35,985 bases of DNA from 73-13 sp035555435 (GCA_035555435.1 DATMGN010000035.1:1-35985), one strand, 5' to 3'; positions 8,123-17,719 are shown, counted from the stretch's first letter. The notes: generated from the sequence alone by a model not told the origin. Made by a program: numbers and translations.

Positions 8123-8539
8123 CTACTTGCCGCGCCCGCTCCACAGGACGACCGCGTTCGATCGCTTGATCCGGGTGCCCGAGCGCACCGTGACGACCTC
8201 GCCCTCGGAGCCGGCCGCGAACACGCGGCGGCCCGGACGGTTGAGGAGCTCGTCCGCGAGCGCCGCCTCGAGCTCACGGACGCGCTGCGCGAGCGTGAGC
8301 ACCTGGTTCTCCAGCTCGAGGATGCGGCGGATGCCCTCGAGGTTGAGGCCCTCGCCGGACAGCTGCGCGACCTCCTTGAGCCGCGCGACATCGCGCAGCG
8401 AGTAGCGGCGCGACTGGCCCGGCGTCCGGGTCGGGGAGACGAGCCCGAGCCGGTCGTACTGGCGCAGCGTCTGGGGGTGCATGCCCGCCAGGTCGGCCGC
8501 GGCCTGAATCGGGAAGACCGGCGAGAGCTCGTCCATCAC
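8123..8539 (-). CDS. hspR: heat shock repressor HspR (MerR family)
   Basis: MerR-family repressor that binds HAIR operators and is held active by DnaK, giving feedback control of dnaK and clpB. The 138-residue protein has an N-terminal winged helix-turn-helix (QAAADLAGMHPQTLRQYDRLGLV, then GQSRRYSLRDVARLKEV), the GLNLEGIRRILEL segment and a coiled coil of heptads to about residue 97. It is the last gene of the dnaK operon. The start is GTG 8539 or the adjacent ATG 8536; both overlap the dnaJ TGA stop (GTGATG). Confidence 0.95.
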   Translation of the reverse strand: MMDELSPVFPIQAAADLAGMHPQTLRQYDRLGLVSPTRTPGQSRRYSLRDVARLKEVAQLSGEGLNLEGIRRILELENQVLTLAQRVRELEAALADELLNRPGRRVFAAGSEGEVVTVRSGTRIKRSNAVVLWSGRGK

Positions 8540-9495
8540 AGCCTCGCCTTGGCGTAGAGGTCCTCGCGCGGGTCGCCCTCCGGCATCGCGGCGGCGAACG
8601 CCTCGAGCGCCTCCTTCGCCGCACCGTCGAGGCGATCCGGCACGACCACCTGGACCTCGACGAGCAGGTCGCCCTGGCCCTTCGGGGTCGAGACCCCCTT
8701 CCCCTTGACCCGCAGCACGCGCCCGCTCGGGGTGCCGGCCGGCACCTTGACCTTGACGGGGTCGCCGCCGAGCGTGGGCACCTGCACCGTCGCGCCGAGC
8801 GTCGCCTCGACGAACGTCACCGGCAGCACGACGCGCAGGTTCAGGCCGTCGCGCGTGAAGACGGGGTGCGGCCGGACCGTCACCTCGAGGATGAGATCGC
8901 CGGGCTCGCCACCGTTCGGACTCGCCTCGCCCTTGCCGCGCAGCTTGATCTTCTGCTTGTCGGCGACGCCCGGCGGGATGCGCACCTTGACGGAGCGACC
9001 ATCACCGGTCTGCAGGGTCATGGTGTCGCCCTGGACCGCGGTCGCGAAGTCGAGCGCGACCGACGCGTGCTGGTCGCGTCCCTTCATCGGCCCGCGCGGG
9101 GCACGACGCCCCCCGCCGCCGAAGAGACCGCCGAGAATGTCCTCGTAGCCGCCGCCCTGGAAGCCGCCCTGCTGGAAGCCCCCGCGACCGCCGCCGAACA
9201 TGCCGCCGAGCAGGTCCTCGAAGTCGCCGCCGGCGCCGGGCGAGAACCTGGCCCCGCCCGCGCCGAGGGCGCGCACCTGGTCATACTCCTTGCGCTGCTC
9301 GGGATCCGAGAGCACCGCGTAGGCCTCGCTGATCTCCTTGAACTTCGCCTCCGCCGCGGCATCCCCCGCGTTGGAATCCGGGTGATGCTTGCGCGCGAGC
9401 TTGCGGTAGACCTTCTTCAGCTCCGCGTCCGAGACGTCCTTCGCGACGCCGAGCGACGCATAGAAGTCCTTCTCGAACCAGTCCTGGCTCGCCAT
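8536..9495 (-). CDS. dnaJ: DnaJ-type co-chaperone without zinc finger
   Basis: J-domain protein that stimulates DnaK ATPase and delivers substrates. The 319-residue protein has an N-terminal J domain (DFYASLGVAKDVSDAELKK, HPD motif in RKHHPDSNAG), a Gly/Phe-rich linker (GGMFGGGRGGF and repeats, about 90-150) and two C-terminal beta-barrel domains. The four CxxCxGxG zinc-finger repeats of classical DnaJ are absent, which makes it class B/CbpA-like, the form usual in the actinobacterial dnaK operon. The ATG at 9495 is chosen because the J domain begins there; it lies 7 bases after the grpE stop. Confidence 0.93.
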   Translation of the reverse strand: MASQDWFEKDFYASLGVAKDVSDAELKKVYRKLARKHHPDSNAGDAAAEAKFKEISEAYAVLSDPEQRKEYDQVRALGAGGARFSPGAGGDFEDLLGGMFGGGRGGFQQGGFQGGGYEDILGGLFGGGGRRAPRGPMKGRDQHASVALDFATAVQGDTMTLQTGDGRSVKVRIPPGVADKQKIKLRGKGEASPNGGEPGDLILEVTVRPHPVFTRDGLNLRVVLPVTFVEATLGATVQVPTLGGDPVKVKVPAGTPSGRVLRVKGKGVSTPKGQGDLLVEVQVVVPDRLDGAAKEALEAFAAAMPEGDPREDLYAKARL

Positions 9496-9502
9496 CGCCG
9501 CC

Positions 9503-10111
9503 TCAGTCGCGTTCTGGTACCGAGACGGCGACCTTCGCCGCACGCACGACGCGGTCGCCGAAGCGGTAACCGCGCTCGATCACGTCGAGGATCGTCTCCG
9601 ACTCGGCACCCGGGGTGGGCTGCTGGAACATCGCCTCATGGAACGCCGGGTCGAAGGCCTCGCCGACCTCGCCGAAGCGGGTCAGGCCGAAGCGCTCGAA
9701 GGCGCCGCGCAGCTTCGCCGTGACGAGCCCCATCGGGGTGCCCTCCGCGGCGTCGCCGTGCGCCTCCGCGCGGTCCAGATCGTCGAGCGCGGGCAGGAGC
9801 GCCCGCAGCACCTCTGCGATCGTCGCCTCGCGATTGACCTGACGGTCGCGCTCGACGCGATTGCGGAAGTTGACCAGCTCGGCCTGCGCGCGGAGCATGT
9901 CCTCGCGCATCTCGCCGACCAGATCGCGTTCTGCGTCGTCGAGGATTCGCAGATCCTCGGCGCTGAGGTCGGGCCCTTCGGCTCCCTCCGGTCGCTCAGG
10001 GGCCGGGGAGGATTCCGGCCGGCTGCCGGCCGAGGAGTCGTCGGGGCGCTCGTCGGCCGGCGGCGCGTCGGGGCGCTCGTCGTCGGGGGTCGGGTTCGTG
10101 TCGTCGACCAT
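9503..10111 (-). CDS. grpE: nucleotide exchange factor GrpE
   Basis: Exchanges ADP for ATP on DnaK. The 202-residue protein has an acidic, proline-rich disordered N-terminus (about 1-50), a long dimerising helix (EDLRILDDAERDLVGEMRE to VNFRNRVERDRQ) and a C-terminal beta domain with the family signature FDPAFHEAM and VIERGYRFGDRVVRAAKVAV. It starts 5 bases after the dnaK stop and ends 7 bases before dnaJ, so the four genes form one operon. Confidence 0.96.
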   Translation of the reverse strand: MVDDTNPTPDDERPDAPPADERPDDSSAGSRPESSPAPERPEGAEGPDLSAEDLRILDDAERDLVGEMREDMLRAQAELVNFRNRVERDRQVNREATIAEVLRALLPALDDLDRAEAHGDAAEGTPMGLVTAKLRGAFERFGLTRFGEVGEAFDPAFHEAMFQQPTPGAESETILDVIERGYRFGDRVVRAAKVAVSVPERD

Positions 10112-10116
10112 GCCGG

Positions 10117-11970
<1,854 letters not shown>

Positions 11971-12034
11971 GTGGGTGCTCCTGATCTGTGCTGGTGGTGT
12001 GAAAAGTCGTGTGGGCGTCACTCTCGTCGCTAAA

Positions 12035-12055
12035 CCTGAGTCGCGCCTTGTCAAT
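12035..12055. promoter_or_regulatory. degenerate second HAIR-like site over the dnaK minus-10
   Basis: CCTGAGT-N7-TGTCAAT: 6 of 7 positions match the left HAIR half and 4 of 7 the right. It overlaps the dnaK minus-10/start region. It could be a weaker secondary HspR site, but the right half is poor. Confidence 0.35.
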
Positions 12056-12081
12056 TCTACAGCGCAGGCTGAACGTGTCAA
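12054..12081 (-). promoter_or_regulatory. dnaK operon promoter
   Basis: Read on the minus strand: a perfect minus-35 TTGACA (12076-12081), a 16-bp spacer and minus-10 TAGAAT (12054-12059). This is a strong primary-sigma promoter, followed by a leader of about 75-80 bases before the dnaK ATG. The perfect HAIR box lies immediately upstream of the minus-35. Confidence 0.8.
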
Positions 12082-12087
12082 GTCAAA

Positions 12088-12108
12088 CTTGAGTCGGCTT
12101 GACTCAAG
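12088..12108. promoter_or_regulatory. HAIR operator upstream of the dnaK operon
   Basis: A second perfect CTTGAGT-N7-ACTCAAG site, adjacent to the dnaK minus-35. It also lies about 70 bp before the divergent MFS transporter start, so HspR could touch that promoter too. Confidence 0.93.
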
Positions 12109-12176
12109 TGCGAGAACGCCCTGTCCCGGCGCTCGAGCGCTACCGGCCGTTCACGTCGCGTGCTTAGGTTGACCCC

Positions 12177-13619
12177 ATGACCGACCGTCCCGGCAACGAC
12201 GCCGAGCTCCCGAACCTGGTCCCCGCCCGCACCGGCGCCCTCGGCCCCATCGGCCGCGGCGTCGGCTCGAAGCAGGCGCCGCCGCGCAAGGTCGTCGTCT
12301 CCTGGGCGATGTGGGACTGGGCGATGCAGCCGTTCAACACGGTCATCCTCACCTTCGTCTGGATCGCGCTGTACCTCACGTCGAACATGTTCCTCTCGCC
12401 CGAGGTCCGGGCCTCGGGGCTCCTGCCCAACGGCAAGTACATGAGCTGCAACGAGACGCAGTACATCGGCAGCGACTACTGCCAGGGCCTCACCGACCTG
12501 TCCGAGTGGTGGGGCTGGGCGAACTTCGCCGCCGGCATCCTCATCCTGCTGCTCGCCCCCGTGCTCGGCCAGCAGGCCGACGCCCGCGGCAACAAGAAGA
12601 AGTGGCTCATCGGTGCCACGATCGTCATCGCGCTCATCCAGTTCGGCCTCTTCTTCATCGAAGCCGACCCCAAGTTCTTCTGGTTCGGCGCGCTCGCCGT
12701 CGCCATCGGGGCCGTGGTGTCCGAGATCGGCAACGTGAGCTACTACGCGATGCTCAAGGAGGTGTCGACGCCGCAGACGGTCGGCCGCACCTCGGGCCTC
12801 GGCTGGGGCCTCGGCTACATCGGCGGTGTCATCGCGCTCATCGTCTGCATCCCCGTGCTGTTCGGCCTCGGGCAGGACAACCCGCTCGCGTACAAGCTCG
12901 TCGCCGTCATCTGCGCGGTGTGGACGATCGCGTTCTCCATCCCGATGTTTCGCAACGTGCCCGAGTCGCCGGCCTGGCCCGACCAGCCGAAGGTCGGCTT
13001 CTTCCAGTCATACGTGCTGCTCGGCAAGAACCTCGCGCGGCTCTTCCGGCAGAACCGACCGACCTTCTGGTTCCTGCTCGCCGCGGCGGTCTACCGGGAC
13101 GGGCTCGCCGGGGTCTTCGCGTTCGGCGCGGTGCTCGCGGCGCAGGGCTTCGGGTTCTCCTTCATCGAGGTCATCATCTTCGGCCTCGCGGCGAACCTCG
13201 TCGCGGGCATCTCGACGATCATCGCCGGCCGGCTCGACGACATCATCGGCGGGCGCAACCTCATCGTCATCGCGCTGTCGGGTCTCGTCGCGATGGCGTT
13301 CGTCGTCTTCCTGCTCAAGGACCTCGGCGCGATCGTCTTCTGGGTCTGCGGGCTGCTGCTGTGCGCCTTCGTCGGACCCGCGCAGGCGGCGAGCCGCGGG
13401 CTCCTGACCCGGCTCACCCCCGCGAGCCAGCAGGGCGAGATCTTCGGACTCTATGCGACGACGGGGCGGGTCGCGTCCTTCCTCTCGCCGCTCGCGTGGT
13501 CGCTGTCGCTCGCGTGGTTCGGCGGCATCGTGTACGGCGTGCTCGGAATCGGCGTGATCCTGCTCCTCGGCCTCGTGCTGCTGCTTCTCGTCCGCCTGCC
13601 GAAGCACGTGCGCGTGTAG
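12177..13619 (+). CDS. MFS transporter, UMF1/Atg22-like family
   Basis: Predicted 12-helix major facilitator transporter of the UMF1 (Atg22-like) group. The 480-residue protein has a soluble, proline-rich N-terminus (1-40), then SWAMWDWAMQPFNTVILTFVW, the family hallmark of a W-D-W-A motif at the first helix, and LAPVLGQQADARGNKKKWL in the first intracellular loop. Later segments include VSYYAMLKEVSTPQTVGRTSGLG, where UMF1 proteins show a conserved N-x-Y-Y-A-M/F region, and ATTGRVASFLSPLAW near the end. The substrate is unknown; amino-acid export is known only for fungal relatives. It diverges from dnaK. Confidence 0.88.
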   Translation: MTDRPGNDAELPNLVPARTGALGPIGRGVGSKQAPPRKVVVSWAMWDWAMQPFNTVILTFVWIALYLTSNMFLSPEVRASGLLPNGKYMSCNETQYIGSDYCQGLTDLSEWWGWANFAAGILILLLAPVLGQQADARGNKKKWLIGATIVIALIQFGLFFIEADPKFFWFGALAVAIGAVVSEIGNVSYYAMLKEVSTPQTVGRTSGLGWGLGYIGGVIALIVCIPVLFGLGQDNPLAYKLVAVICAVWTIAFSIPMFRNVPESPAWPDQPKVGFFQSYVLLGKNLARLFRQNRPTFWFLLAAAVYRDGLAGVFAFGAVLAAQGFGFSFIEVIIFGLAANLVAGISTIIAGRLDDIIGGRNLIVIALSGLVAMAFVVFLLKDLGAIVFWVCGLLLCAFVGPAQAASRGLLTRLTPASQQGEIFGLYATTGRVASFLSPLAWSLSLAWFGGIVYGVLGIGVILLLGLVLLLLVRLPKHVRV

Positions 13620-13641
13620 TCGGGGTCGGGTCGGGTGCTCA

Positions 13642-13702
13642 TCCGGCGCATCCGCACCTTCGCGACGCCCGGAGCATGCATTCGCGCCGGACGAACGCGA
13701 TG
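13642..13702. repeat. palindromic intergenic repeat, family B, copy 1
   Basis: A 50-bp hairpin-like unit closed by TCCGGCGC (13642-13649) and GCGCCGGA (13684-13691), followed by an 11-bp tail ending GAACGCGATG. A second copy with the same 50-bp spacing and nearly identical right half is at 14748-14808 (32 bp at the right end with one mismatch). Confidence 0.85.
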
Positions 13703-13780
13703 TTGCGGCCTCGTGGGGGTCGCGGGGCCTCGAGATTCCCTTCGAGCGACACGATTGCGGCGCAACGAGCTCCTATAGAT

Positions 13781-14713
13781 GTGACACCTCGACACCCGCT
13801 GCCCCCGTCGCTCGGCGGCCAGCCGTTTCGGGTCCGGACCGGCGAAGCCGCCGGACTCGGACGCGGACGGCTCTCCGGGCCCGACCTCGCCCGCCCGTTC
13901 CACGGTGTACGCGAGGCTCGACCAGACCAGGATCCCGATCCCGCGGACGTCGCGGCGCGCCTCGCCCGCAGCTACTTGCCGCTGCTGCGGCCCGAGGACC
14001 GATTCAGTCATTCGACGGCCGCGCACCTCTGGCCGCTCCCGCTGCCGCGCGGCCTCGACGAGCTTCACGTGTCGACGACGCGCCACGGCTGCCGGCCCCG
14101 GAGCCGGGGTGTGACCGGCCACGAGTCGAGTCATGGCTCGCCCGTCCTGCGCGACGGCCTGCCCGTGTCGGATCCAGTCGGCCTCTTCGTCGAGCTCGGC
14201 ACGCTGCTCACGATCGACGACCTCGTCGCGGTCGGCGATGCGCTCGTGCTCGATCCCGAAGTGCTCGACCCGCGCGACCCGCGCCCGTGGATCACCCACG
14301 ACGAGCTCCGCCGCGGCGTCGGCGCGCACCCGCGCACGCCCGGCCTTGCGGCGGCCCGCCGAGCCCTCGCCCTCGTCCGGGTGGGCGCCGAATCGCGACC
14401 CGAGTCGCTGCTGCGGCTGCTGCTCATCCGCGCCGGCCTGCCCGAGCCCGAGCTCAACCAGATCCTCTTCGACTCGCGCGATCGCCGGCTCGGGCGCTTC
14501 GATCTCGTCTACCGGGAGGCGCGGGTGATCGTCGAGTACGACGGCGACCAGCATCGCACGTCGACCGTGCAGTACGACCGCGACATCCGCCGCCTCGAGC
14601 GGGCGCGCGAGGCGTCGTGGGCCGTGGTCCAGGTGCGGGCCAGGGGGCTCCTCATCGACCCCGCGGACACGGTGTCTCGGGTACGCCGCGCCCTTGCGAG
14701 GCCGCGCGCCTGA
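13781..14713 (+). CDS. DUF559/Vsr-like endonuclease-fold protein, function unknown
   Basis: A 310-residue cytosolic protein with no clear function. The C-terminal third (about 200-310) resembles DUF559/Vsr-type PD-(D/E)XK nuclease folds: GRFDLVYREARVIVEYDGDQH, with candidate catalytic Asp241, Glu252, Asp254 and His258. Such stand-alone proteins are common in Microbacteriaceae. Homology-like sequence begins near GTG 13781 (VTPRHPLPPSLGGQPFRV); the longer in-frame region upstream is a shadow of the MFS gene. No ribosome binding site is obvious, so the start could be slightly different. It is bracketed by the two family-B repeats. Confidence 0.72.
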   Translation: MTPRHPLPPSLGGQPFRVRTGEAAGLGRGRLSGPDLARPFHGVREARPDQDPDPADVAARLARSYLPLLRPEDRFSHSTAAHLWPLPLPRGLDELHVSTTRHGCRPRSRGVTGHESSHGSPVLRDGLPVSDPVGLFVELGTLLTIDDLVAVGDALVLDPEVLDPRDPRPWITHDELRRGVGAHPRTPGLAAARRALALVRVGAESRPESLLRLLLIRAGLPEPELNQILFDSRDRRLGRFDLVYREARVIVEYDGDQHRTSTVQYDRDIRRLERAREASWAVVQVRARGLLIDPADTVSRVRRALARPRA

Positions 14714-14747
14714 CGTTCTGCGCCCGCGCGATCGCCTGCCGCCCTCG

Positions 14748-14808
14748 TCCGGCGCATTCGCATGTCCCTGAACCCGGGAGCATGCATTCGCGCCGGAGGA
14801 ACGCGATG
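14748..14808. repeat. palindromic intergenic repeat, family B, copy 2
   Basis: Second copy of the 50-bp palindromic unit (TCCGGCGC at 14748-14755, GCGCCGGA at 14790-14797) plus the same tail. It lies between the DUF559-like gene and the dcd stop, which are convergent, so it may also terminate transcription. Confidence 0.85.
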
Positions 14809-14811
14809 CGC

Positions 14812-15393
14812 CTACGGCTCGAGCGGGGTGCGGTGGAAGTTCAGGTGCGAGCGGCTCGCGGTCGGGCCGCGCTGGCCCTGGTAGCGGTTGCCGTAGGGTC
14901 CGGAGCCGTAGGGGCTCTCCACGGGGGAGCTGGTGCGGAAGAAGCAGAGCTGCCCGATCTTCATGCCGGGCCAAAGCTTGACGGGCAGCGTCGCGACGTT
15001 CGCGAGCTCCAGGGTCACGTGGCCGGAGAAGCCGGGGTCGATGAAGCCCGCGGTCGAATGCGTCATGAGGCCGAGGCGGCCGAGCGACGACTTGCCCTCG
15101 AGCCGCGCCGCGATGTCGTCCGGCAGCGTCACGAGCTCGACCGTCGAGCCGAGCACGAACTCCCCCGGGTGCAGGATGAACGGCTCGTCCGCCTCGACCT
15201 CGACGAGCCGGGTGAGCTCCGCCTGCTCCTGCGAGGGGTCGATGTGCGCGTACTTGTGGTTGTCGAAGAGGCGGAACCACCGGTCGAGCCGCACGTCGAC
15301 GCTCGACGGCTGGACCATGCCGAGGTCGAGCGGCTCGAGCCCGATCCGCCCGTCGGTGAGCTCGGCGCGGATATCCCGATCGGAGAGGAGCAT
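14812..15393 (-). CDS. dcd: dCTP deaminase (possibly bifunctional dCTP deaminase/dUTPase)
   Basis: Deaminates dCTP toward dUTP/dUMP for thymidylate synthesis. The 193-residue protein begins MLLSDRDIRAEL and has the catalytic core KSSLGRLGLMTHSTAGFIDPGF (Arg106, Asp119) and HVTLELAN with catalytic Glu129, plus the C-terminal tail SPYGSGPYGNRYQGQRGPT that closes over the nucleotide. Actinobacterial members usually also hydrolyse dUTP. Its position beside a tRNA-Gly gene is a familiar actinobacterial arrangement. A paralogous, divergent copy lies in the element at 23320-24000. Confidence 0.95.
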   Translation of the reverse strand: MLLSDRDIRAELTDGRIGLEPLDLGMVQPSSVDVRLDRWFRLFDNHKYAHIDPSQEQAELTRLVEVEADEPFILHPGEFVLGSTVELVTLPDDIAARLEGKSSLGRLGLMTHSTAGFIDPGFSGHVTLELANVATLPVKLWPGMKIGQLCFFRTSSPVESPYGSGPYGNRYQGQRGPTASRSHLNFHRTPLEP

Positions 15394-15716
15394 GCCGCAA
15401 GCGTAGGTCGACGGGGCCGCCCGGACCTACTCGACCCGGCGGGAACGAGTAGGGCCGCGACGCGGGGCGGGGATCCTGCGTCGCGGCCCATCCCAGGAGG
15501 ATCGCTCGGGGGGTGCGACGATCCTCGGTCTCTGACAAATCCGCTTGAGCCACGGTCCGCGACTCGTGCTACGAGTATGCCCGAGTTTCCGCAAATGTGT
15601 ACCCCGAACGGGGTACATTTTCAGCCAAACGGGGGACAGGATTTCGCCCGAATGGGGGGCACCGGGGCCTCCTCGATCCGCCAGCCGCTATGGTGGTACG
15701 GCACTGCAACGTGCTC
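15394..15716. other. intergenic region between dcd and tRNA-Gly with tandem hairpins
   Basis: No gene seen. It holds three consecutive perfect inverted repeats: 15426-15433/15446-15453 (8-bp arms), 15452-15463/15478-15489 (12-bp arms, 14-nt loop) and 15497-15504/15519-15526 (8-bp arms). Beyond them is a fourth palindrome at 15598-15617 that belongs to an IS-end-like repeat cluster. The first three lie in what would be the dcd 5' leader or upstream region. Confidence 0.7.
15598..15670. mobile_element. possible solo IS21-family end remnant
   Basis: A perfect palindrome TGTACCCC-GAAC-GGGGTACA (15598-15617) overlaps the first of three imperfect direct repeats of the form AACGGGGkACAnnTTTCnGCC, starting near 15606, 15627 and 15650. 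Multiple terminal repeats containing GGGGTACA are typical of IS21-family ends. No istA/istB-like reading frame is present. The call is from memory of the family pattern, not a match search. Confidence 0.4.
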
Positions 15717-15746
15717 GGGGATGTAGTTCAATGGCAGAACTCCAGC
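15717..15746 (+). pseudogene. 5' fragment of tRNA-Gly(CCC) and attL of the integrated element
   Basis: Acceptor 5' strand GGGGATG, a complete D arm (GTTC/GAAC) and the 5' strand of the anticodon stem CCAGC are present; then homology stops. The missing 3' part is at 30091-30131. The last ten bases, GAACTCCAGC, are repeated at 30081-30090. Joining the two outer halves gives a 71-nt tRNA-Gly(CCC) with all stems paired. Confidence 0.88.
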
Positions 15747-15843
15747 AACGTCGTTCCCGGCACACTCCTCTTCTGGTCTGAGTCCCCTGGGCCCTGCAAT
15801 CGCAAGGGTTCAGCGGTGTTCCCAACACCGATGGAGACCGCCA

Positions 15844-16248
15844 ATGGCACTGCCCTCAACCGATTTGCGACCTGAAAACCCCGGATCGGATGCTGATCTG
15901 ACCGGTCGAGGTCAGGATTCTGCATCGCTCCGCACTCAGCCTTCTGCAATCACAGCCGAAGGTGCACGCCCTGCGCACCTACTCGATATGAGACAGCAGA
16001 AACCCTCGCAAGCCGATGCCATCGCCCCGCTCGACCCATCGCGGCTCGACGTCACCACGGACGGTGCTCCGATCATGTGGACCGTCGAGGAGACGGCCGC
16101 CTTCCTCGGGCTCGCCCGGCACACACTGGACGTCTGGCGTTCCACGAAATCCGGCGGGCCCGTCTACGTCAGGCTCGCCGGCAACCGCATCCGCTACCTC
16201 CCCGCCGACGTGCGGGACTGGCTCATCGCCCAGCGACGGGGGTCGTGA
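15844..16248 (+). CDS. excisionase/AlpA-like helix-turn-helix DNA-binding protein
   Basis: Predicted recombination directionality factor or regulator for the element. The 134-residue protein has a low-complexity N-terminus (1-75) and a C-terminal MerR/excisionase-type winged helix: MWTVEETAAFLGLARHTLDVWR, then GGPVYVRLAGNRIRYLPADVRDWL. ATG 15844 has a good site (GGAGA, 6 bases upstream); an internal ATG at 15988 is a possible shorter start. Its stop overlaps the integrase start (TGATG), so the two are coupled. Confidence 0.85.
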   Translation: MALPSTDLRPENPGSDADLTGRGQDSASLRTQPSAITAEGARPAHLLDMRQQKPSQADAIAPLDPSRLDVTTDGAPIMWTVEETAAFLGLARHTLDVWRSTKSGGPVYVRLAGNRIRYLPADVRDWLIAQRRGS

Positions 16249-17498
16249 TGGCCAGGCCCAGGAAGCAGCCAGGCGAACTCGGCAAGGTCAATGTCCAGCA
16301 CTACGGTGAGCGCTACCGCGCCGGCACCAGCATCCGCGACGGCGAAGGACGGCTGCACGGCCTCCAGGGATGGGGCGCATCACCGGAGGCTGCCCGCGAG
16401 GCCGTGCAGCGCAAGGCTCACTTGATCTGGGGCGGCGTCTTCCAGGAGATCGACCCGGCGGGAACGATCGAGCAGCTCGCCATCGCCTGGCTGTCGGACC
16501 TGCGAAGGAACCGGCAGTGGGACGAGGCCGACCCGCAGCCCGGCAAGATCAAACCGCAGACCATCGACCGATACGAGGCGAGCCTGCACAGCACGATCAA
16601 GCCGCTGCTCTGGGCAGTGAAGATCACGTCGCTGACTCCGGTGCGGATCTACAACTTCCTCCACGAGGTCGCGCGCACGAAGTCGAACACCGAGGCCCTG
16701 ATGGCGCGGAGCGTGCTCGCCGGGATGTTCGAGCTCGCGATCCTGCACGGCATCGTGGCAGCCGGCGCGAGCCCGGTGCCGACGACCAAGGTTCTCGCCA
16801 TTCACCGACCGGCGTCGAAGCTGATCGCGTTGAGCGACGACGACCTCGCCGTCATCCTCCGACTCGTGCTCGCGTGGGAGCAGGACCGCGGAAGCAAGAC
16901 CGGGAGGCGGCCCGACGTGCGCCTGCTCGCGGATCTCCTCATCCTCACCAACCGTCTGACGATCCGGCTCTCGGAGGCGCTCGCACTCCGGCGCGAGGAT
17001 GTGGTCCTGCGACCGAACAAGGCCGGCTCGCTTACCGAGCATGTGTGGATCAACGGCACGATGACCCATACCAACGAGAAGGGCCTGTACCGACAGGCGG
17101 AGTTGAAGGGAAAGGGGCAGGAGCGCTTGATCGAAGTCGTGAGTGCCGACGTGGACGCCGTGCTCAGGCGGCGGATGGCCGACTCCCACGGCGATCTGCT
17201 CTTCGTGACGCGCACCGGCAAGGGCATGTACCCGGAGCGCCCGCAGTCGCTGGCGCGGCGATTCCGCATGGCGCATAGGGAGGAGCTCGATGCCCTCGGC
17301 GTGCCGCAGGACATGTTCGTCTATCGCTCGATGCGGAAGTCCGCTGCAGCGGCGCTTGGCGCCGATGTCGCCCAGGAAGTCCTCGCTCACGAGAGCAAGC
17401 GAACGACCACACGGCACTACACCGGCAGAGAGCAGAAGGTCATCGGCGCCGACTCGCTCCTGGCTCTTAGCGGCCCGCTGGAGCATCGCGACGTATGA
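16248..17498 (+). CDS. site-specific tyrosine recombinase (integrase)
   Basis: Predicted integrase of the island. The 416-residue protein has an N-terminal arm-binding region, a core-binding helical domain (about 70-185, GTIEQLAIAWLSDL to SVLAGMFELAILHGIV) and a catalytic domain with Arg240 (LTIRLSEALALR), the box-II segment YRSMRKSAAAALG (Arg363), His381 (LAHESKRTTTRHY) and nucleophile Tyr391. The first residue of the usual HxxR motif is Arg360 rather than His, a tolerated but less common variation. The start ATG overlaps the excisionase stop. It lies at the left end, 0.5 kb from attL, followed by an intact tRNA-Gly. Confidence 0.93.
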   Translation: MARPRKQPGELGKVNVQHYGERYRAGTSIRDGEGRLHGLQGWGASPEAAREAVQRKAHLIWGGVFQEIDPAGTIEQLAIAWLSDLRRNRQWDEADPQPGKIKPQTIDRYEASLHSTIKPLLWAVKITSLTPVRIYNFLHEVARTKSNTEALMARSVLAGMFELAILHGIVAAGASPVPTTKVLAIHRPASKLIALSDDDLAVILRLVLAWEQDRGSKTGRRPDVRLLADLLILTNRLTIRLSEALALRREDVVLRPNKAGSLTEHVWINGTMTHTNEKGLYRQAELKGKGQERLIEVVSADVDAVLRRRMADSHGDLLFVTRTGKGMYPERPQSLARRFRMAHREELDALGVPQDMFVYRSMRKSAAAALGADVAQEVLAHESKRTTTRHYTGREQKVIGADSLLALSGPLEHRDV

Positions 17499-17555
17499 AC
17501 GTGGACCCCTGCCCGGAGGTGCGCCGTCGTCCGGTAGGCTAAAGGGCACCTACTC

Positions 17556-17626
17556 GGGGACGTCGTTCAATGGTAGGACGGCTGCTTCCCAAGCAGCCAA
17601 CGCGGGTTCGATTCCCGTCGTCCCCT
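17556..17626 (+). tRNA. tRNA-Gly(CCC), intact, carried by the element
   Basis: A 71-nt cloverleaf: acceptor GGGGACG/CGTCCCC, D stem GTTC/GGAC with one G-U pair, anticodon stem GCTGC/GCAGC with loop TTCCCAA (anticodon CCC), T stem GCGGG/CCCGT with loop TTCGATT, discriminator T, no encoded CCA. It reads the same codon (GGG) as the tRNA gene split by the element, but its anticodon stem differs (GCTGC instead of CCAGC), so it is not a copy of the target. A weak minus-10 (TAGGCT) lies upstream near 17536. Confidence 0.93.
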
Positions 17627-17719
17627 CTCCCGTCGGTTTTCGCGTTTGTTGAACTCTGACACCTAACAGCGAGGGTCAGGCCACCTCTCACGGGCGGCCC
17701 GATTCTCTTGTCGTGCGCC

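Noticed and set aside
12311..14713. An 800-codon open frame on the plus strand
   Set aside because: The first 490 codons are an out-of-frame shadow of the MFS transporter; the real protein begins near 13781.
15747..17626. Two nested elements, the first ending at the tRNA at 17556
   Set aside because: The tRNA at 17556 does not contain the attachment core seen at 15737 and 30081, so it is not a second junction of the same integrase. A single element explains the split tRNA.
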